Source: Geosiphon pyriformis
Taxonomy: Eukaryota > Glomeromycota > Glomeromycetes > Archaeosporales > Geosiphonaceae
NCBI GenBank assembly: GCA_016748015.1
Contig: JAAOMT010000620.1
Span: forward strand, 555,516-619,515
Reading direction: 5' to 3'
DNA length: 64,000 nt
The notes beneath the pieces are model-generated. The model was not told the DNA's origin, searched no databases, and worked only from the letters and a program-made list of their open reading frames with translations. Positions within the stretch are counted from its first letter, which is position 1. Each line of letters opens with the position of its first letter. Shown piece after piece: positions 48,051-62,508 of this stretch. The translations under genes were made by a program, and so were the position numbers.

Positions 48051-50160
48051 ATTAACAAAAATCAAAAAGTAATAATATTATAATATATTAATTAATCATT
48101 AAATAACAATATAAATAGTACAGATTAATGAATAAAATTAAAAAATGTAATATGTACACAATAACATACAAAATGTGCACAAATACATCTAATTTAATGT
48201 AATTATAAACAAATAAGCCAAGAAACACTCACAGTCAAACAGAAAGTCTAATAATTTATCAATTATTTACTAATTAGTTAAAATAGACATGATTATATAT
48301 AACTCAAAATATGTATATATATAATAGCTTTCTAACTAAAAAAAAAACATACAAGAAAAAAGAATAATAAGAAATAAAAAGTCAATTAAATAAAAAAAAT
48401 AAAAAAATTGAATTATAATCTCAAAAAAAACTAAACAATATGTCTGTTAAACTTTGTATTATCCACTAATATTAAGATTAGTAAAATTGAAAACCTTTTT
48501 TTTATAATTTAATTCTTTGTAAATAACCAAAAAAGCCATTATCTTTTTTTCTACTATTGTTTTTTTGTTGAAAAAAAACAATAATGAAAACATTTAACAT
48601 GTCAACAAAAACACAAATGAGATTCAAGCTTAAAAAAATTGAAAACATATTAAAAGGATATTAAAATACATGAAATCACCTAAAAAATATTTGTAATATC
48701 TTGACTAAAATCAACAATCAACTTAAAAATCTGAAATAAACTTTTCATATTTTTGAAAAAAAATAATCTCTGATTAAAATTATTTTATAAATATTAATTT
48801 TGTTGAATTTTACTTTTATTTTAAATTTATTAAAAATAAAATACTGCTTTACTATAAGCAAAAAAATACAAATATTTAATATTAGCATAAAATAAAAATA
48901 ATATCTTTATAAGAGTCTTAAGAAAAGACAAAATCAGAAGTATAAGAATACAACAAAAATTTTTCTTGAAAAACTAGCATAGCAGTGGCTATTAACAGTA
49001 ATTTTAACAAAAACATTACATCACATACTAAATCCAATAACAAAAATACTTACCAGAAAAAATTATCTAATATTTGCTAAGAAATTAAAAAAACTTACTA
49101 AGCTAATATTTAAATTCTTAAATAAAAGAAAATATTAATATATTAAACAGAAATTTAACATAAATCAAAAATAACACTAATCAAAACTGATATACATATT
49201 TTTGTATCAAAATTGAATAATTTACTATATTATTACTTGATCTGAAAAGCCATAGAAATTAATTATAGTATAATTACTAAAAAAAGAAAAAAACACTTAT
49301 AACATTTGGTATTTACTTCAAAGTTCAAATTTAACTTATTTAAGCCATTTAAATCTTAACAATAATTAATTGGGTAAATTAATAAATCAAAATAGCAGAA
49401 TTAGTAACAATTACTAATTCTTTTAGCCAAAACCTATATTATTAATTTCCAAAAAAATTGGAATTTACCTGATAATTGTTTTTTAGCTAAATCAATTTTT
49501 AACTATTATATATAATATCAAATTCAATATTTACTTAGGCAAGATTCAGAATCCTAAGAACAAAAACAAAGCCTATATTAGGAATTAATCTATTATATTA
49601 CACTATTCAATACACAATCATTTTCAATAACTCTGATATAAATACATCAAAAAATTGAGAAATACATCTAAAAAAGTTTCTATTTACTTTTAACAAAAAC
49701 AATAACCAAGATAACCAGTTAAAAATTTTAGTATAAACACTTTATCAAAAAATTATAAGTCAACAGCAAATTTTAATCTTATTATATAAAAAAATCTTAA
49801 GTTATATTATTAGAAACTTTATTCTATTATCTGTTATCAAATAACCAAATTAGTATATCATTAAAAACTACATCCTTATCTATCACAAAAACAACTCCTA
49901 AATTTCTAACTATATTTACACTTTATTTAGAAAAAAAATTTTTGAAAAATTTATTTTAAGAAAATACTTGTTACAATTATTAAACCCATTTCCTTTACAA
50001 TCAAACTTTTAGACCACTTGAAAACTTAAGTCTGAATCTAAATTAAAACCTAAGTTTAAACATAATCAAGAAAACAAAATACTAAAAAAAAAAGAAAAAA
50101 AATTTTTAAGTGAATTGAAACTAAAACTAATAGCTTTTTTTGTTCAAATATCTGTAAATC
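48051..50160. other. AT-rich decayed DNA, unassigned
   Basis: A-rich on the plus strand, with short protein-like stretches but nothing I can assign. Probably more retroelement debris; no RNA gene or host gene seen. Confidence 0.4.
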
Positions 50161-53100
50161 CTCAAAAAATGACTGCTTTCTATATTACAAAATTGACTAA
50201 TTTTACCAAAAAAGAAGAAAATAATCATATTTAAATTGAAAAAGCACAAAAAACAATTCTAGTAAATAATTAAAATAAGACTTACAGCCTTCAAACTTTA
50301 TTCTTCTTCTTAAAAAACACAGTTGATTCTTAGTATTAGAATTTAAATTCCAAATCCAATACTTTTGCATGATTTTAAAATACATTCATAAAATATTTCT
50401 GCAACTTCAACACTATTATTAAACTTCAAAATAAATTCAGTATTATTAAATAACAATCCAATAAAACAGTGATTAAATATTTCAATAGATTTAATCATGT
50501 TTTATAATAAATTAGAGTTATAGAAAACAACTATTATACAGTTTTTCAGATTTTTAATCAGTTTGTAAAAGGATTAAGAAATAGTATCCTAAAACAAATA
50601 AGACCATAATATTTGAAAAATTTATCCCAAGTTGTTATATTGGCTTAAGATATTAAGTTAGCTAAAGAAAAAATTAATCACAATAAAATAGTAAACTTGG
50701 TAATAAATAACAATAACACCAAAGAACTAGAAGATAAGATTATTTAACTTAAAAAAAAATTATTTTAGAAGATAAAAAGTTATCTTGTCAGACTTCAAAT
50801 ATCAAATTAATATTAATTATTATAATAATAAAACCAAACATCCTTCCAAAATTGTGGCTATTAAAACTCAAATAAAAACCAACAGAATATACTAATATGT
50901 TATTATTATTAAAAATACAAACATATTAAAACTGAATAATAATTACTATAGTTCTATCAAAACATGCAAAGAAACAATTCATAGAATTTTATTTTCTAAT
51001 AATTAATATTTAATATCTTAGAATTAATACTTAATATCAATTCAATAATATTCTTAACAATAATTATTATGACAACAAAATCTGGTCCAGTCATAATGCT
51101 TAGTTCTATTATAACAACTATAGTAAACATCAACTTTCAAACTATATTTCCAAAACTTAAATTGAAAAAAATATATTTACTTCCAAATTCAAACTTTTTG
51201 GATTAGTTAGTAGCAAATACAATAATATTATAAAACCTAAGTTTAAATAATAATAAATAATACAATATATCTATATATTATTAACAAGCATTTTTTAATT
51301 TACCCAAACTACAGAATTTTTATAATACAGCATTTTACAAAGATCAGAATATTAGCACTATTAAAAGCTCTGCCATTAATACCAGTAAAAGCACCAGTAT
51401 GATTTCTTTCATAATTATTACCAATAATAAAACATTAGCTGCCATATTTTCTTTTGAACTTGAGGAAAAAAAATTCATTTCTATTTTGTTTAGCAGAACT
51501 GCTTTAAATAAAAATAAGCCAATTATTATTATATATGCTAAGGCAAAAACAAATAGTAAACTTATCAAACTGGTCTTAAAAAGTAGATTAACAAGAAACA
51601 TTATTACTTTTTAATTAATAAATCAATTAAGTTATTAAATTGACAGAAACACCAGTACTTTTATTATTACTACTAACAGAACCAAAATAGTGCCAATTAG
51701 AAAAATTGATTTCTTTTTCTTCAATATAAACAGAATAATCATTTTTACTAAAATATTAGTTATAAATACAATTTAATGCCAAGCACTAGTCAAAAATGAT
51801 TGATTAAAAAAAACAAATACCACTTTAGATTAGTTGACTTAAGAGTTATAACTAACATATTAGAGATAATACATACAAGTATTTGTTACATATAAATATT
51901 TTAAAAAAAATTTCCACACAAACAATTTACTCCAGTTTGAATTTAAAAAAACATTAGAAATAAAAACATTAAAACATATTAAATTAAGTAGAACAAAAAC
52001 AACCATAAAAAACTACTACTTGTTTTTAGATAGACTAATAAAATTTTTAACTTTACACTATTGCATTTTTTTTGCTTTTAATATTACTAAAGTCATTAAC
52101 CAAGATTACAATATTCAGTTTGTTAAAAGAAACTATTTTTTATAATGGCTTGTGTTGCTTATATAAAAATAACTAACAAACCACTTACTACTATTGTAAT
52201 TAATATTACAAAAAAACATATGAATATCCAAAATGATTAAAAAAATAAAACAAAACTTCTTATATTAAATATGAAAAAATTTTATTTGATGAATATAACT
52301 AGATTGATATACAATTTAGAGAAGTTATATGTAATCTCACTTGTCAATATACCATTCTTATTACTGACTGAATAAGAGAAAAAACTTTTTTTAACACTAT
52401 TTATAATAAAATTCTAAATTACATATATTATTATTTATATAATACTAAACAACTATATAATATGGCTAAAGCAAATATATAAAGTAGAATAGTCAAAAAA
52501 ATTTAAAATTGAAAGATACTGGCAGAAGTTATTGAAAAAATTATTAGATACAATTTTTTAGACTTTATACAAAAATCTTAAGACTATTATCAAGAACTTT
52601 GTCTTACACAAAAAAAGCAAAAACAATATTTTATGTAGATAAATACTTATCTGTATAAGAACTGCTTAATTCTTTGTCAATTACAATAGTGTTTTAACTG
52701 TTAGCTCTAGTCCAAACTATCTGAAAAAACAGTTCAATCTGAAAATTATCCAAACCATAAAGCAAGAAATGCAATTTTACAAATATTAGAGGTATTATTA
52801 AACAATTTACATATTTCTATCAATTTCTAATAAAAATTGAACATCAAATACTTTATTAATAACAACTAAAAAATTTTTTCAGAGTAAGTATATTTAACTA
52901 ATGCTGAATTTGATCTCTAATATCTTGGAAACCAAACACTAATGTTAAAACTATTTGCCATTATTATAATTGACTTAAAAATAGTGTTTGAAATACCAAT
53001 TAGAGCCATAATACAAATGACTTTTTGATTTAGTATAGCCAAAAAAAAATTAATATTAAAAGAGAAATTATAGACTCTGAATACACAAAAAATCTTATAG

Positions 53101-53430
53101 TTCTATTATGCAATAAATTAAATTGATCATATGTAATTGAACTAAAAAAAAAATAGCACAAGCAATTTTTTTACTTTTACTTTAAATTACCAAATTAATT
53201 ACCACTAAAATCCAAAAAAAGTTAAGAGAAACCAAATATAGAATTTAAGATCTTGGTTTTATAAAAACAGTTACACTACTCATTAACTACATAAAAACAA
53301 TACAAAAAAACTTAGACATAATCTAAATTGATAAAATAATTACAATTACATTATTTAAAACATACTTATTTAATACATATAAAAAAACAACAAAAAAGAT
53401 TTTTTATTTGAATTATTATTACTGGTAATT
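50161..53430 (+). pseudogene. Old gypsy relic 2 (Gag, protease, cysteine-rich domain, dUTPase)
   Basis: Gag starts at about 50168 (MTAFYITKLTNFTK) and includes VIKYFNRFNHVL and QIFNQFVKGLRNSILKQIRP. Protease-like text at 51399-51614 has IIIYAKAKTNSKLIKLVL and a decayed active site. The cysteine-rich domain is readable at about 52325-52410 (TCQYTILITD, compare TCQYALSIS in element A). dUTPase traces at 52890-53110: LTNAEFDL (motif 1) and IIIIDLKIVFEIPI. RT and integrase are absent. More decayed than A and B, and from a somewhat different subfamily. Confidence 0.65.
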
Positions 53431-53459
53431 ATTTAGGATGTTAAAACAAATAACAAACT

Positions 53460-54334
53460 CATAATTTAGTATTCAATAACTGTTAATAATGATAATTTTT
53501 AAAAATTTTGGTTGAGTTTTTTGTATAATAGATAGAGATTTAATTGATGGTTTCTTCTGTGAATTTTTTTCTTTAATATGATAGCTGATTTATTCTGACA
53601 ATTATGTTTTTTTGGTAAGCTATTCTTAAATTTCTATTCTTGTTTCCAGATTTTTTATCAGGTTATTTTTAATATTAATTACTTAGCACTTAATCTTTTT
53701 AATCAATTAGTAAACAACAAAGAAAACAAAATAAAAATAAAAAATAAAATAAAAAATAAAAAATTAATATCTCATCAATAGTTATAATTAAGAACTATTA
53801 GTTTAGTGTAGTTAAGTATTAGATTCTATTAACATAAAGCATTAATAGTATAAAATAAATTAATATTTTTTTAATCAAGTAATGATAATATAGATTTAGA
53901 TTATAATAGATGTTTTATTAATATAAATATAATTTCACTTCAAGTTATAAAAAACTATCTTTTGAAGAAAAGAATATTGTTGTTTTGAACTGAATTGTTT
54001 GTTTTTTTTGCTTCTAATATTCTCACTATATATACATAATTTATGTTATACAAGATTCTTTAAAATCTTTTAATTTCTTTAAAAGTAATTTTGGAATTCT
54101 GGAATTCTGCAATTTCTTGAAAGGAATCCTGAATTTTTTTTTTACTATGTCTATTTTATCTACTTATTATAATTTCTAATTTCTATAAGTAATATTATTT
54201 TTTTCTTTTAATATTGAGCTTTATCAAAATTTCTTAAATCTTCTAGCTTTTCTAAATCTATACTGGTAGGTAAGTAAAGTTCCAATTTAATGACAATTTT
54301 TCTGAGATATCTGAGATTAAACTTTGTATTAATA
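53460..54334 (-). repeat. Inverted copy of the 34-kb dispersed repeat
   Basis: Its reverse complement aligns with 33990-34720 by eye over about 0.8 kb, including TATAACTTGAAGT, AATTATGTATATATAG and the T-rich run before GTTGTTTAC. Interrupted on the right by element B, as the other copy is interrupted by element A. Confidence 0.6.
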
Positions 54335-54338
54335 TCAT

Positions 54339-55291
54339 TGTTACCAGTAGAATTTTAGCTATTAATTAGCATGAAATTACCCTCATAATTCCTATTATTA
54401 ATTAGCATATATTATTATTATTTCGATTATTACTTATTATTTAATCAAATTATTAAATATTATTACTCAATCAATAATCCGATTTGTACTATAGAAATTA
54501 AGATGATCAAATTACACAATACCCTGAACCATTTAATATAGTCAAAATTCGCCGAAATAATTAATAGTTCAGTGAAATAACTTGTAGTTTGCCAAAATAT
54601 ATCTTTAGTTCACCAAAATTGTAGCAAAGAGAAAAGTGCAAGTTCAAAGACTAGTACTACAACAAGTTGTATAAAAAAAGAGCTTCTCTCTTCAAGAAAA
54701 TGTATCTTCTCATAGTATCTTACCATAGTATCTTACTTTAGATATCTTATTTACAACAAATTACCTTTTACATATCTCAAATAAAAACAAAATATTCGAA
54801 AACCAAATTCTTTGATTATTACACTTGAAATTCTCTAAACACAACTAACATTTTGAAATTGATTAGCTACCAATTTCAGTAATCTGTTAGTGACTCCAGG
54901 CTTGAATAGAAAACGTTTTCCTTGATAAAATCCTATTTCTTTTACATTTTTTTTATTTTTTTTTATTTTTCTTATTACAATCATTAAGGTAGCCTACAGA
55001 TAAGATTCCTGCAGAAGAGTTGACTTTCACAGCAAAGTGACTACACATTTTTAGTGAGCTTCCAGACAAGCAATTTCTAAGAAAGAGTTGACATTTACTA
55101 CAATGTAACTACACAAAGTAACTGACACAGAATTGGTTATTCCACTTATAAGTCCAGCAGTTCAAATTATAGGAGATAATTTGAAGATAAATTCAGTTAC
55201 TGGAGGTCCAACTACTTCCTAAAAACGTGAATTCACAGCAAATTAACACTTAACAACATTCAAGAAAAGAGACCAAAAACCTCTAGTAACA
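54339..55291 (+). repeat. 5' LTR of element B
   Basis: TGTTACCAGTAG...CTCTAGTAACA. The motif array has about four units (54548-54625) against six in other LTRs. TATAAAAA box near 54672. The following TTTGGTGCT is the primer-site-like start, more decayed than in A. Confidence 0.93.
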
Positions 55292-56700
55292 TTTGGTGCT
55301 TTCTAATGGAAATAACACAGCAATAACAAATTCAAAGTGGTGACCACACCAGACACAACAACTCTAGAGTATTATCAGTCAATTTATACTCACTGCAAGC
55401 AAAGATTCAATATCCCAGACGGAATTGAAGTTGTCAAGAAATCAGTATACTAATACATTGAAAACTGCATTAACAATTATTTTTTTGGAAATTACAACAT
55501 TTTAGAAGTTAAAAACAACCTCTACAATAATTTAGTGCACTATTCACAGTTGAGAACTAAAGACTTTAACAGTGAAACACTTGCTACCTACTTCCAAGAA
55601 CTTAATTTTAACATTATCCAGTATTGTAAAGAAACATATCCAGTACAGTCTAAATACTCTATTGACTTTGAATTAGAGACAGAAACAAGCAACAAAGACA
55701 AACAAAAACAACATTCAAGTACTATTTCAAATACTCCAAAGACACCAAAGACGACTGCCAAACACTTACAAACACCTAAACAAGGAACCAGTGTCAAATT
55801 ACCACTTTCTATTACACCATTTCTAATTTTACTTGTTCAATCACAAACACCAAATTTACTACTTACCTGTTTTTCCAGACCAGAAGATTTTCAGTTACCT
55901 AAAAATTCTACTCAATAGCAAGAACCAATATCAAACACTAATCTTTTTGATTACTTACAGAAAAATGAAAGTAATCATTCAGAGAACCTGGAAAGTAAAG
56001 AAACTGAATTAGAACCAAAAGAAACTACAGAAAACAAAGAAAAAATAGCAACTGCTTATATTGCAAAAATCCTAGAATTTACTAGTAAAAATAATAATAC
56101 TAGCTCTCAAAAATGGCTTGACAAAGTCCAGAAAGCAGGAAATGCAAATAGATGGAATGCAGCAAGAATGTTCAAAGCAATCTTATACTTTCTTTAAGAA
56201 ACTACAGAAAAATAGTTTAAAAACTTAGAAGAACTATTTGAAAACTAGCAAGCATTCAAAGATGCTTTCTTACAACAATTTACTAATAACAACACCTTTA
56301 TTACTCTTCACAATTACTTTTGTAATATCAAACAAAAAACATCTAAAATTGTTATAACCTATTTTGGAAGATTCAACAAACTTCTTTAACAAATTTAACA
56401 ATTGGAAACCAATAAATACTATTCCAATACCCAGATTTTGGATCAGTTTATAGCAGGATTAAAAGACAAATTAATCAAAAAAGTTCACCCACATGTCTCA
56501 GAAGACTTAGCAACAGCTATTAGACATGCAAAAAACTATAAAATGACAATGGAAGAAGCAAATCATACTAAACTTGTAAATCTTGCTATTGGAAAAACCA
56601 GCTCAACAGCTGAAGAGAAAATTAACCAACTTACAAAAAAAGTTGAGAACTATTTTACCAACTAACAACAACAGCAACAACCACAAAAATATTAGTTATC
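55292..56700 (+). pseudogene. Gag of element B
   Basis: The frame matches Gag of A from about 55337. Stops at 55451, 55918, 56198, 56214, 56249, 56387, 56396 and 56662 are all one transition from CAA, CAG or TGG. The open parts are 55535-55918 and 56402-56665. The knuckle that follows (about 56755-56800) has lost at least one Cys (YYYGIPEHWKQNC). Confidence 0.85.
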
Positions 56701-57868
56701 ATAGCAATAAAACCAAAACAATTACTCTTCATCAACAAACAGCCAAAACCAAAGTTGTTACTATTATGGAATTCCAGAACATTGGAAACAAAATTGCAGA
56801 AAGCTACAAAGAAACCAACAAAACAAGAGTAATCAACATTACTCTTCAATATAGCAATCTTATTATCAGTTTCCACCACCAGTCTACTATTTCTTAAAAC
56901 TCCAACAGCAAACCAATTACTATTAATCTGTTCCACAGCAACAATATCAACAATCACTTACACAACAATATCAATTACCAGCCCAAAAATTGGTTTAATA
57001 CAACCAATTTACACCACAAAACTGTTTTTCAACAAACAACAATAGAATTAACTTAAACAACCAGTTGGTTCCTCAAAATTCCAGTCAGCAAAGATCCAAT
57101 CACTACCACACTCAACTCAATTATCTTGTAATGCCTGAAGGATTGAATTTTTAACAAACTGCACTTTCTGAAAGTGAAGTTGCAACAACAAGATCAAATA
57201 CTTCCAATAATACTATTCTACCAGCCCAAATTACCCAAAATGCCAACCTTTCAGATATATTCCTATTCGAATTTGAAGCCAATAAATCACCATTTTTGCT
57301 TAGCAATACAGTAATCAATAAACAAAAAGCAATTACAGCTATGTATATTGAAGCTGAAGTAGAAGAAAAATTCATTCAGTTAATTCTAAACAGTAGATTA
57401 GCTGGAAATATTATTACCTACCAATTAATGCAACAGCTTCAAAGAACTGTTGACAGACTAGTCCAAACTGTAATTGTCACTGCAAATGATATGAAAAAGA
57501 CACCAGTAGAAAAAATTAACAATTTCTTATTTATTATTGATGAAATTACCATTCCAGTCAAAGTTTTAGTCATAGATATACCCCAATATCAAGCTTTTAT
57601 TGAAAACAATTGGCTTTTCAAGACCAATGCAAATTTAAATTGGGAAACCCAGAAATTAAAAATTTTATATCAAGGACAATACACTAGAGTACCTGCCATC
57701 TGTAATACTTTTAATAAAAAATCTGAAAAAAACTTGGTATTTGAGTTTGAAGAGAAAAAAAAACTACCAATCACTGAAATCTTTATGGCTCTTGGATTAC
57801 CATCCAATTGGGCTGAAAAAACAGAACAAGAAATCTTTGAAAAAACCAGAGGATGGAATATTGTTTGA
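56701..57868 (+). pseudogene. Decayed zinc knuckle and aspartic protease of element B
   Basis: The protease is open from 57296 to 57868 with KAITAMYIEAEVEEKFIQLI and the active site now N-S-R where A has D-S-G, so inactive. It keeps the segment ENNWLFKTNANLNWETQKLK that is deleted in A, then FEFEEKKKLPITEIFMALGL, joining to the cysteine-rich domain after a frameshift near 57870-57960. Confidence 0.85.
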
Positions 57869-57899
57869 TACTCTATACCAGAACCAAGAAACAACCACC

Positions 57900-58512
57900 C
57901 TATATTTCACTCAAATGCAAAGATTACAAGAAAAAACTTTTATTAATAGAAGCATGTATTTCTTCAGAAGAGGATATAAAACTCACACTTATTACTACTG
58001 CAAAACATGCCATAGAGAACGATTTGAATACCCCAAATGAAGTGGAAAATAGGACAACACTTTTTGTCTTATATGTGAAGATATGCTACCAGAAAAATAC
58101 AATTGAATTGATATTGCAATGAAAGAAGAAGTATGTAACTAAATCTGTCAATATGCCCTATCAATCTCAGAAAAAGTCAGAAGAAGAACACCTTTTTATG
58201 TAGCATACAACAGTGCTTTCAATAAACTTTACCATTATTCTTATGATGCTGAAATAATCTTTGACTTAGCAATAACTTTAATTAATAGACCCACACAAGA
58301 AAATGTCCACCAAATAAAAAAAGCTGAATACATTGAATACACTATAGAACTAGCTGAATTCAATTATAAAGATGAAGTGAAAACATACTACCAAATTGCA
58401 AGTCACATTTATCCAATCCAAGAAGCTCAAATTCAATAATTAGAGCAAATGAACATTCAATTGTGTAAAGAATGCATCATGCTTTGTAATAACAAATAGT
58501 GTCCAGAATGCT
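57900..58512 (+). pseudogene. Cysteine-rich domain of element B
   Basis: YCKTCHRERFEYP (57997 on), then FCLICEDMLPEKYN, VCN-stop-ICQYALSIS, and the last group LCKECIMLCNNK-stop-CPECYA (58463-58515). The same spacing as in A, with Cys to Tyr and TGG to stop losses. It runs without interruption into the dUTPase. Confidence 0.7.
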
Positions 58513-59045
58513 ATGCTTTTAGCATTCCTCTGTCCAGTGAAAATGACCAGGAAAAAATTAAATTCGGGAAATCTGAAACAAAGGAAGAAATTGCAACAAT
58601 ATCCATCTATCTTACTGAAAACCAACCTGTTATACAACTCAAATACTTTGACAACAATGGACAAGGAATAAAACCAAAAAAAGCCCATAAAATTGATGCA
58701 GGATATGACCTCAAATATTCTGGCAAAAACACTTTGTTTCTTCAACCAAAATTCTTAACCAAAATCAATCTTAAAATTGCTTTTGAAATACTACCAGAAG
58801 CAATGATACAAATTGCTTCTCAATCATTATTGGCAAGCAAAAGAATTAATGTTAGAGAAGGAGTTATAGATACAGAATATACTGAAGACATTACCATTAT
58901 GTTACAGAATGAAACAGACAAATCATTTAGAATTAAACATACTAAAAAAATTGCCCAAGCAATTTACTTATCCTTAATCAACATTTCAGAGTTACAATCA
59001 GTTAACAACAGAGAACAATTGGGAAAAAGTAAAAGAAGAACTTAA
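58513..59045 (+). pseudogene. dUTPase of element B
   Basis: KAHKIDAGYDLKYSG (motif 1 with the usual Gly), ASQSLLASKR (motif 2 decayed), GVIDTEYTEDI (motif 3 Asp kept), IKHTKKIAQAI (motif 4). Stop at 59043-59045 (TAA, from CAA) cuts motif 5, whose remains read as DFGSIR in frame. Confidence 0.85.
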
Positions 59046-60200
59046 GATTTTGGTTCAATTAGATAATTTACAGTTCCAGTAAACATAGTTCTTAATACAC
59101 AAAGTAAATCTTACCAGATTCTTTAACTTCTTTAACCAATTACCATTTCACTTTTTGGAAAACATCACAAAATCTTGCTTAAAACCCACCACTACCCAAC
59201 AAATCTTTGAATCCAATAAACAAATTTGTTTAAAGCATAAAATCTTAATTTTAAACGTTTATATTCTCAAAGAAATGAAGAAATTTTAAGTTACACTTTA
59301 CAAATTCAATAATTATCCTATTGTCTTATTGAATAAATTAGAGATTAGAATCATATACAGCAACATCTTTCAAGATAAAAACCCTTAAATTGTCTCTAAT
59401 TTTATCAAAATTATAAGACATACTCTATTTTCAAATCTAAACATCATTCTTACTACTGAAAACTACCACCTTTTAAAAGAAAAACTCTTTCAAATCAACA
59501 TGGGTCCCTTAAAACCCTAATAACAAAGACAATTGAAACAGCTAATAGCTGAATTTGCAGATATATTTGCAAAAAACAACAATGATCTTGAAAAAACTAA
59601 TATTGTTCAACACCAAATCCATACAAGAGATGCTTCACTAAAACAACAACAAGTCTATCAAGTTCCACTTGCCAGCCACCAATTTATCAGAGAAGAGGTC
59701 CAAAGAATACTTAATAACAGACTGATTTAACTATTAAGAAGTCCATGAACTTCACCAATAGTTTTTGTCAAAAAAAAAAAAAAAAAAATCAAATTTTGCA
59801 TTGACTATTGCCAATTAAACAGTGTGACAATTGAAGATGTCTACTCTCTTTCCAGAATTGATGACATGCTAGATACTTTAGAAAAAACCAAGTTCTTTTC
59901 AACTTTAGACTTGGAAAGTAGATACTGAAAAATCAAAATAGACCTAAAAGATCGACCCAAAACAGCATTTACCACCCAAGAAGGAAACAATAAGTTCAAT
60001 ATCATGTTTTTTGAACTCTATAATGCACTAGCAACATTCCAGCAATTCATGGATATTATATATAAAGAACTCTTGTGACAATTAGTAGTTGTCTATCTAA
60101 ATAACACTAATGTGTATTTACCAAGCTTTAAAGCTCATCTTATCTACCTGTGAAAAGTTTTTCAATAATTATAAAAAGCAGAATTGAAATTGAATATTGA
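59046..60200 (+). pseudogene. Linker and reverse transcriptase of element B
   Basis: 59533-59730 is the RT N-terminal part (QIHTRDASLKQQQVYQVPLA). A run of A18 at about 59771-59788 replaces the VKKKNGK segment. FFSTLDLESRY is at 59895-59930. The catalytic Y-x-D-D has decayed to YLNN at about 60100. Stops throughout. Confidence 0.85.
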
Positions 60201-60906
60201 AAAATATCTTTTTGGAAAAACAAGCTTAATCTTTTTTGGACACATAGTTAATAAAGATGGAGTCAAACCAAATTCAGGAACAATCAGTGCTGTCAAAAAC
60301 TTTCAAACTCCCAAAAATACTACAGAGCTATGAAGATTTGTGGGATTAGCCTCTTACTATCGGAAATTTATCAAAGGATTCTCAAAAATTGCCAAATCAT
60401 TCAATTATTTTACCAATAAAAACGTGCCATATTAATAGATTGAAGAACAACAAAAAGCCTTTGAAACTCTCAAAACAAAACTGACAACAGTCTTAGTTCT
60501 TGCTTATCCAAACTTCAACAAACAGTTTTAACTAACCACTAATATTTCACATATAGTATTTGGTGTCATTCTATCACAATTAGATGAAAATAGCCAAGAA
60601 CAAATTATTGCCTATGTTAATAGAACACTCAAATCAACAGAACTTAAATATGGCTCAATTGAATTAGAAGCTGCCACAGTCATTTGGGCTCTTAAACACT
60701 TTTAACAATATCTGAAAAATAGAAAAAAATTTAATATTATAATTAACAATATTGGTCTCAAGTGGCTCAATAAAAAGAAAACTGAACAAAATACCAAACA
60801 GTCTCAATGGAATAACTTCCTAGCAGACTACAAATATATTGTATATCACAAACCAGGAAAACTACATATTAATGTTGACAGCCTCTTAAAAATGAGACAA
60901 GATTAA
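60201..60906 (+). pseudogene. RNase H of element B
   Basis: FGHIVNKDGVKPN, FVGLASYYRKFIKGFSK, then QEQIIAYVNRTLKSTELKYG and AATVIWALKHF, homologous to A with many stops and Asp to Asn changes. Confidence 0.82.
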
Positions 60907-62345
60907 TACTAACAACAATCTTATTACAACTTACTAACCTATCAACAAAATAACCAAACAACAATAGATCCCAGAAATTAAAACAACATCAAAAACTATT
61001 TGGAGACTCTTACCATGTCAGAAAATTGGTCTCCAAGTAAAAAACATCGATTATAATACCAATCAAAACAATATTTCATACACTACAACAAAATTTATTA
61101 TAAAAATCGCAGAAACCCAAACTAACTACTTAGATTAGTACAAAAAAATAAAAAAGAAACAATTCTATACAACATGTACACAGATTTTTCTTCAGCACAC
61201 TTGGAAAGAGATAAAACAATCCAATGAACTCTTGAACATTATTTTTGGCTTCACATACAAAAAGACATTCAACAATATATAGAATCTTGTAATAATTGTC
61301 AAAAAAAAAGAACTTATCCCACAGAACTTTTAAATTCAATCAAAGTTGAACAATTTTTTGACAGAATTGGAATTGATTTAGTCGGACCATTACCTATTAC
61401 AACTCAAAGAAATTGTTATATTGCAGTTACAGTAGATTATCTTACCAAATGGCCTGAAGTTAGAGCCATTCAAAGAGCAGATATAAAATCAGTAGCAAAG
61501 TTCATCTATAAAGACATTATTTGTAGACATAGATGCCCAATTGAACTCTTATCTGATCAAGGAACACATTTTGTAAACAACTTGATACAGAAAATTTGTA
61601 AATGATTTAATGTCAAAAGACTTTTATTATTATCTTATCATCTTCAAACAAATGGACTTGTAGAACATTTCAATAGAACATTGTGTGAATTTTTAGCCAA
61701 AGTCTTAACAAATTTTGAGCAGAAATGGAATATCTTTATTTCATCAGTGTTATTAGCATACAGAACATTAAAACAAGATACTATGAAACACACACTATTT
61801 GATCTTACTTATAGAAAAACAGCAATATTACCAATTAATTTCACAGTGGAAACATACCCAGTGCAACCAATCAATGAAAAAAACTTTCAAGAAACACTTC
61901 AAAGAAGAGCTTATACTCTCCTTAGTACATTGGAAGAAAAAAGACACATAGCAGCCACTCATATTAAATACTTCTAAGCTCTACAAAAAAAAAGATATGA
62001 CAACAAACTGTCATTAATTACTAATGAATTTAAAGTTGGAAATAAAGTTTTCTTATACAGAACTAAGGCTGAAAAACAATGAAGTAGAAAATTTGAACAT
62101 AAATAAGATGGACCATTTTATATTCACGAAATTTTAGGCAATGGATCATATAAATTAAGACTTGATGACAAAATAGTAGCAAAAATTGTACATGAAGATC
62201 AACTAAAACACTATTATTCCAGAAACAATTTTGAATCATTAATTCCACAAATTAGTATACATTTTTCTTTAATTAATTCTGAAAATATTCTTTGAAATTT
62301 AGAACCAATAGTTATAATAGGACAACAACCAAACTTGAATACTTA
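60907..62345 (+). pseudogene. Integrase of element B
   Basis: Zinc domain at 61180-61320 (H-Y-F-W, C-N-N-C), core VTVDYLTKWPEV (61426 on, first Asp), LSDQGTHFVNNL (second Asp), GLVEHFNRTLCE (Glu), then the open 61681-61977 segment and the C-terminal part to a TAA near 62345. It lacks the indel that breaks the core in A. Confidence 0.86.
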
Positions 62346-62508
62346 ATTTAACATTTTTCACAATAACTCTTTTAAATATACATAACATAAAACAAAAATA
62401 GTAAATAAATTACAAGAAACATTCAAACCCAAAAACAAATAAAAACCCTATACCCAAAAATAATTTTCTTTACTCTTTTCAAATTTACTTATTAATTAGT
62501 CATTTATC

